From the NCBI GenBank assembly GCA_013695175.1, contig JACDAZ010000396.1, positions 1 to 6,535 of the forward strand: 6,535 nt of DNA, read 5' to 3'. The position numbers and the translations under genes are program-made. Source of the stretch: Flavisolibacter sp. (GTDB taxonomy: Bacteria > Bacteroidota > Bacteroidia > Chitinophagales > Chitinophagaceae). Positions 5,501 to 6,535 of this stretch are shown here, one piece after another (the first letter of the stretch is position 1; every line of letters starts with the position of its first letter). The notes under the pieces were generated by a model, which searched no databases, had not been told where the DNA came from, and was given only the letters and a program-made list of their open reading frames with translations.

Positions 5501-6535
5501 ATGAGCGAATATATTAATATAACACTGCCTGATGGTGCAGTACGACAATTTGCAAAAGGTATATCAGCACTGGATATTGCTAAATCAATTTCAGAGGGAT
5601 TGGCAAGAAAAATTTTAGCTGCAGATGTAGAAGGAAATATTACAGATGCTACACGACCTATTGAACACGATGCACATCTTAAATTATTAACCTGGGATGA
5701 TACAGGAGGTAAAAATACATTCTGGCATTCCTCTGCACACCTCATGGCAGAAGCTATTGAAACTATGTTTCCGGGAGTAAAATTTTGGGTAGGACCGCCG
5801 GTTGATAATGGTTTTTATTACGATGTTGATTTGGGTGATCAATCCATAACAGAAGAAGACCTTCGCAAGCTGGAAGTAAAAATGGCTGAGCTGGCAAAAC
5901 AAAATAATACCTACACCAGGAAAGCAGTTCCAAAAGCAGAAGCCATTCAATATTTTTCTGAAAAAGGCGATGAGTACAAACTTGATCTTTTGCAGGGTTT
6001 GGAGGATGGAGAAATTACATTTTATACGCAGGGAAAATTTACAGATCTCTGTCGCGGTCCACATATACCACATACAGGTTTTATAAAAGCCATTAAGCTT
6101 ACAAATATTGCAGGTGCATATTGGAAAGGTGATGAAAAAAACAAACAACTTACACGTATATACGGAGTTACTTTCCCCACACAAAAGCAGTTGGATGAAT
6201 ACCTGCACATGCTTGAGGAAGCAAAAAAACGAGATCACAGGAAGCTGGGTAAAGAACTTAGCATTTTTACTTTGGATGATGATGTTGGTCAGGGTTTGAT
6301 TCTGTGGTTACCAAATGGAACTGTGGTAATTGAAGAATTGGAAAAGCTGGCTAAAGAAACAGAAAATGAAGCAGGCTATAAAAGAGTAGTAACGCCGCAT
6401 ATTGCCAAAGAAAGCATGTACATCACCAGCGGACATTTGCCATATTATAAGGATAGTATGTATCCACCTATGGAAATGGATGGAGAGAAGTACTACCTCA
6501 GATCAATGAACTGTCCGCACCACCATAAAATTTTT
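5501..6535 (+). CDS. thrS: Threonyl-tRNA synthetase, N-terminal 345 residues (3' end outside window)
   Basis: The frame is open from ATG 5501 to the window edge with no stop. The enzyme is a cytoplasmic class II synthetase that charges tRNA-Thr with threonine. Domains in order: TGS (about 1-63, starting SEYINITLPDGAVRQF), the N2 editing domain with HSSAH (His76, His80) and the second half of its site in CRGPH (Cys184, His188), spaced as in the family for hydrolysis of Ser-tRNA-Thr, then the start of the catalytic core from about 245. Motif 2 begins at the end of the window: YYLRSMNCPHHHKIF, where Cys338 corresponds to the first zinc ligand that recognises threonine. The other two zinc-binding histidines, motif 3 and the anticodon-binding domain are beyond the edge; full length should be about 640-650 residues. 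The start is fixed by the TGS domain beginning at residue 3. No Shine-Dalgarno is seen. The gene is divergent from the secreted-protein pair; infC-rpmI-rplT commonly follow thrS. Confidence 0.97.
   Translation, partial: MSEYINITLPDGAVRQFAKGISALDIAKSISEGLARKILAADVEGNITDATRPIEHDAHLKLLTWDDTGGKNTFWHSSAHLMAEAIETMFPGVKFWVGPPVDNGFYYDVDLGDQSITEEDLRKLEVKMAELAKQNNTYTRKAVPKAEAIQYFSEKGDEYKLDLLQGLEDGEITFYTQGKFTDLCRGPHIPHTGFIKAIKLTNIAGAYWKGDEKNKQLTRIYGVTFPTQKQLDEYLHMLEEAKKRDHRKLGKELSIFTLDDDVGQGLILWLPNGTVVIEELEKLAKETENEAGYKRVVTPHIAKESMYITSGHLPYYKDSMYPPMEMDGEKYYLRSMNCPHHHKIF

Noticed and set aside
5464..5745. 93-codon minus-strand open frame over the thrS start
   Set aside because: It overlaps the TGS domain coding region of thrS, which is certain, and has no independent coding evidence.
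5687..6238. 183-codon and 62-codon minus-strand open frames within thrS
   Set aside because: Despite the length, the product is a Phe/Cys/Ile-rich shadow of the thrS codons on the other strand, with no domain.
6108..6299. 63-codon plus-strand open frame in another phase of thrS
   Set aside because: It lies wholly inside the editing-to-catalytic segment of thrS in a different frame, and the thrS frame shows all expected motifs.

Overview
The window looks like chromosomal DNA of a Bacteroidota member, most likely from the Chitinophagaceae or a near relative. The reasons are a TonB-dependent receptor of the typical Bacteroidota kind, AT-rich DNA (roughly 35-40% GC by eye), genes without Shine-Dalgarno sequences, a TAnnTTTG-like -7 box, and two secreted proteins carrying a 'YDNGEID...NQRL...AENxGxIPPNT' module that I recall only from this phylum. 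The taxonomic call is inference; there is no rRNA gene to confirm it.

Layout. Positions 1-1864 (+) hold the end of a plug domain and the whole beta-barrel of a TonB-dependent outer-membrane receptor whose N-terminus lies before the window. After 52 bases comes a complete secreted M28 zinc peptidase resembling carboxypeptidase Q (1917-3470, +). It converges, with a single base between stop codons, on a minus-strand pair of related secreted proteins of unknown function (3472-4272 and 4330-5424). The second of these has a long Pro/Lys/Thr/Gln-rich linker between its two modules. A 76-base divergent intergenic region separates the pair from thrS (5501 to the window end, +), which encodes the first 345 residues of threonyl-tRNA synthetase.

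How the genes fit together. The receptor and peptidase are co-directional and close, so they may be co-expressed: a periplasmic or outer-membrane peptidase could trim peptides taken up by the receptor. No SusD-like partner gene is present in the window. The minus-strand pair is an old tandem duplication, with C-terminal modules about half identical by eye, and is probably transcribed from the thrS-facing intergenic region. thrS is housekeeping and in bacteria is often followed by infC-rpmI-rplT, which would lie beyond the right edge.

The best candidates for something undescribed are the two-module secreted pair, the three-part CTCTT/AAAGAG/CTCTTT arrangement abutting the thrS start codon, a bidirectional hairpin whose loop holds both convergent stop codons, and a marked excess of CCGG over GGCC. 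I see no mobile element, CRISPR array, tRNA or rRNA gene, and no gene-free stretch longer than 76 bases.
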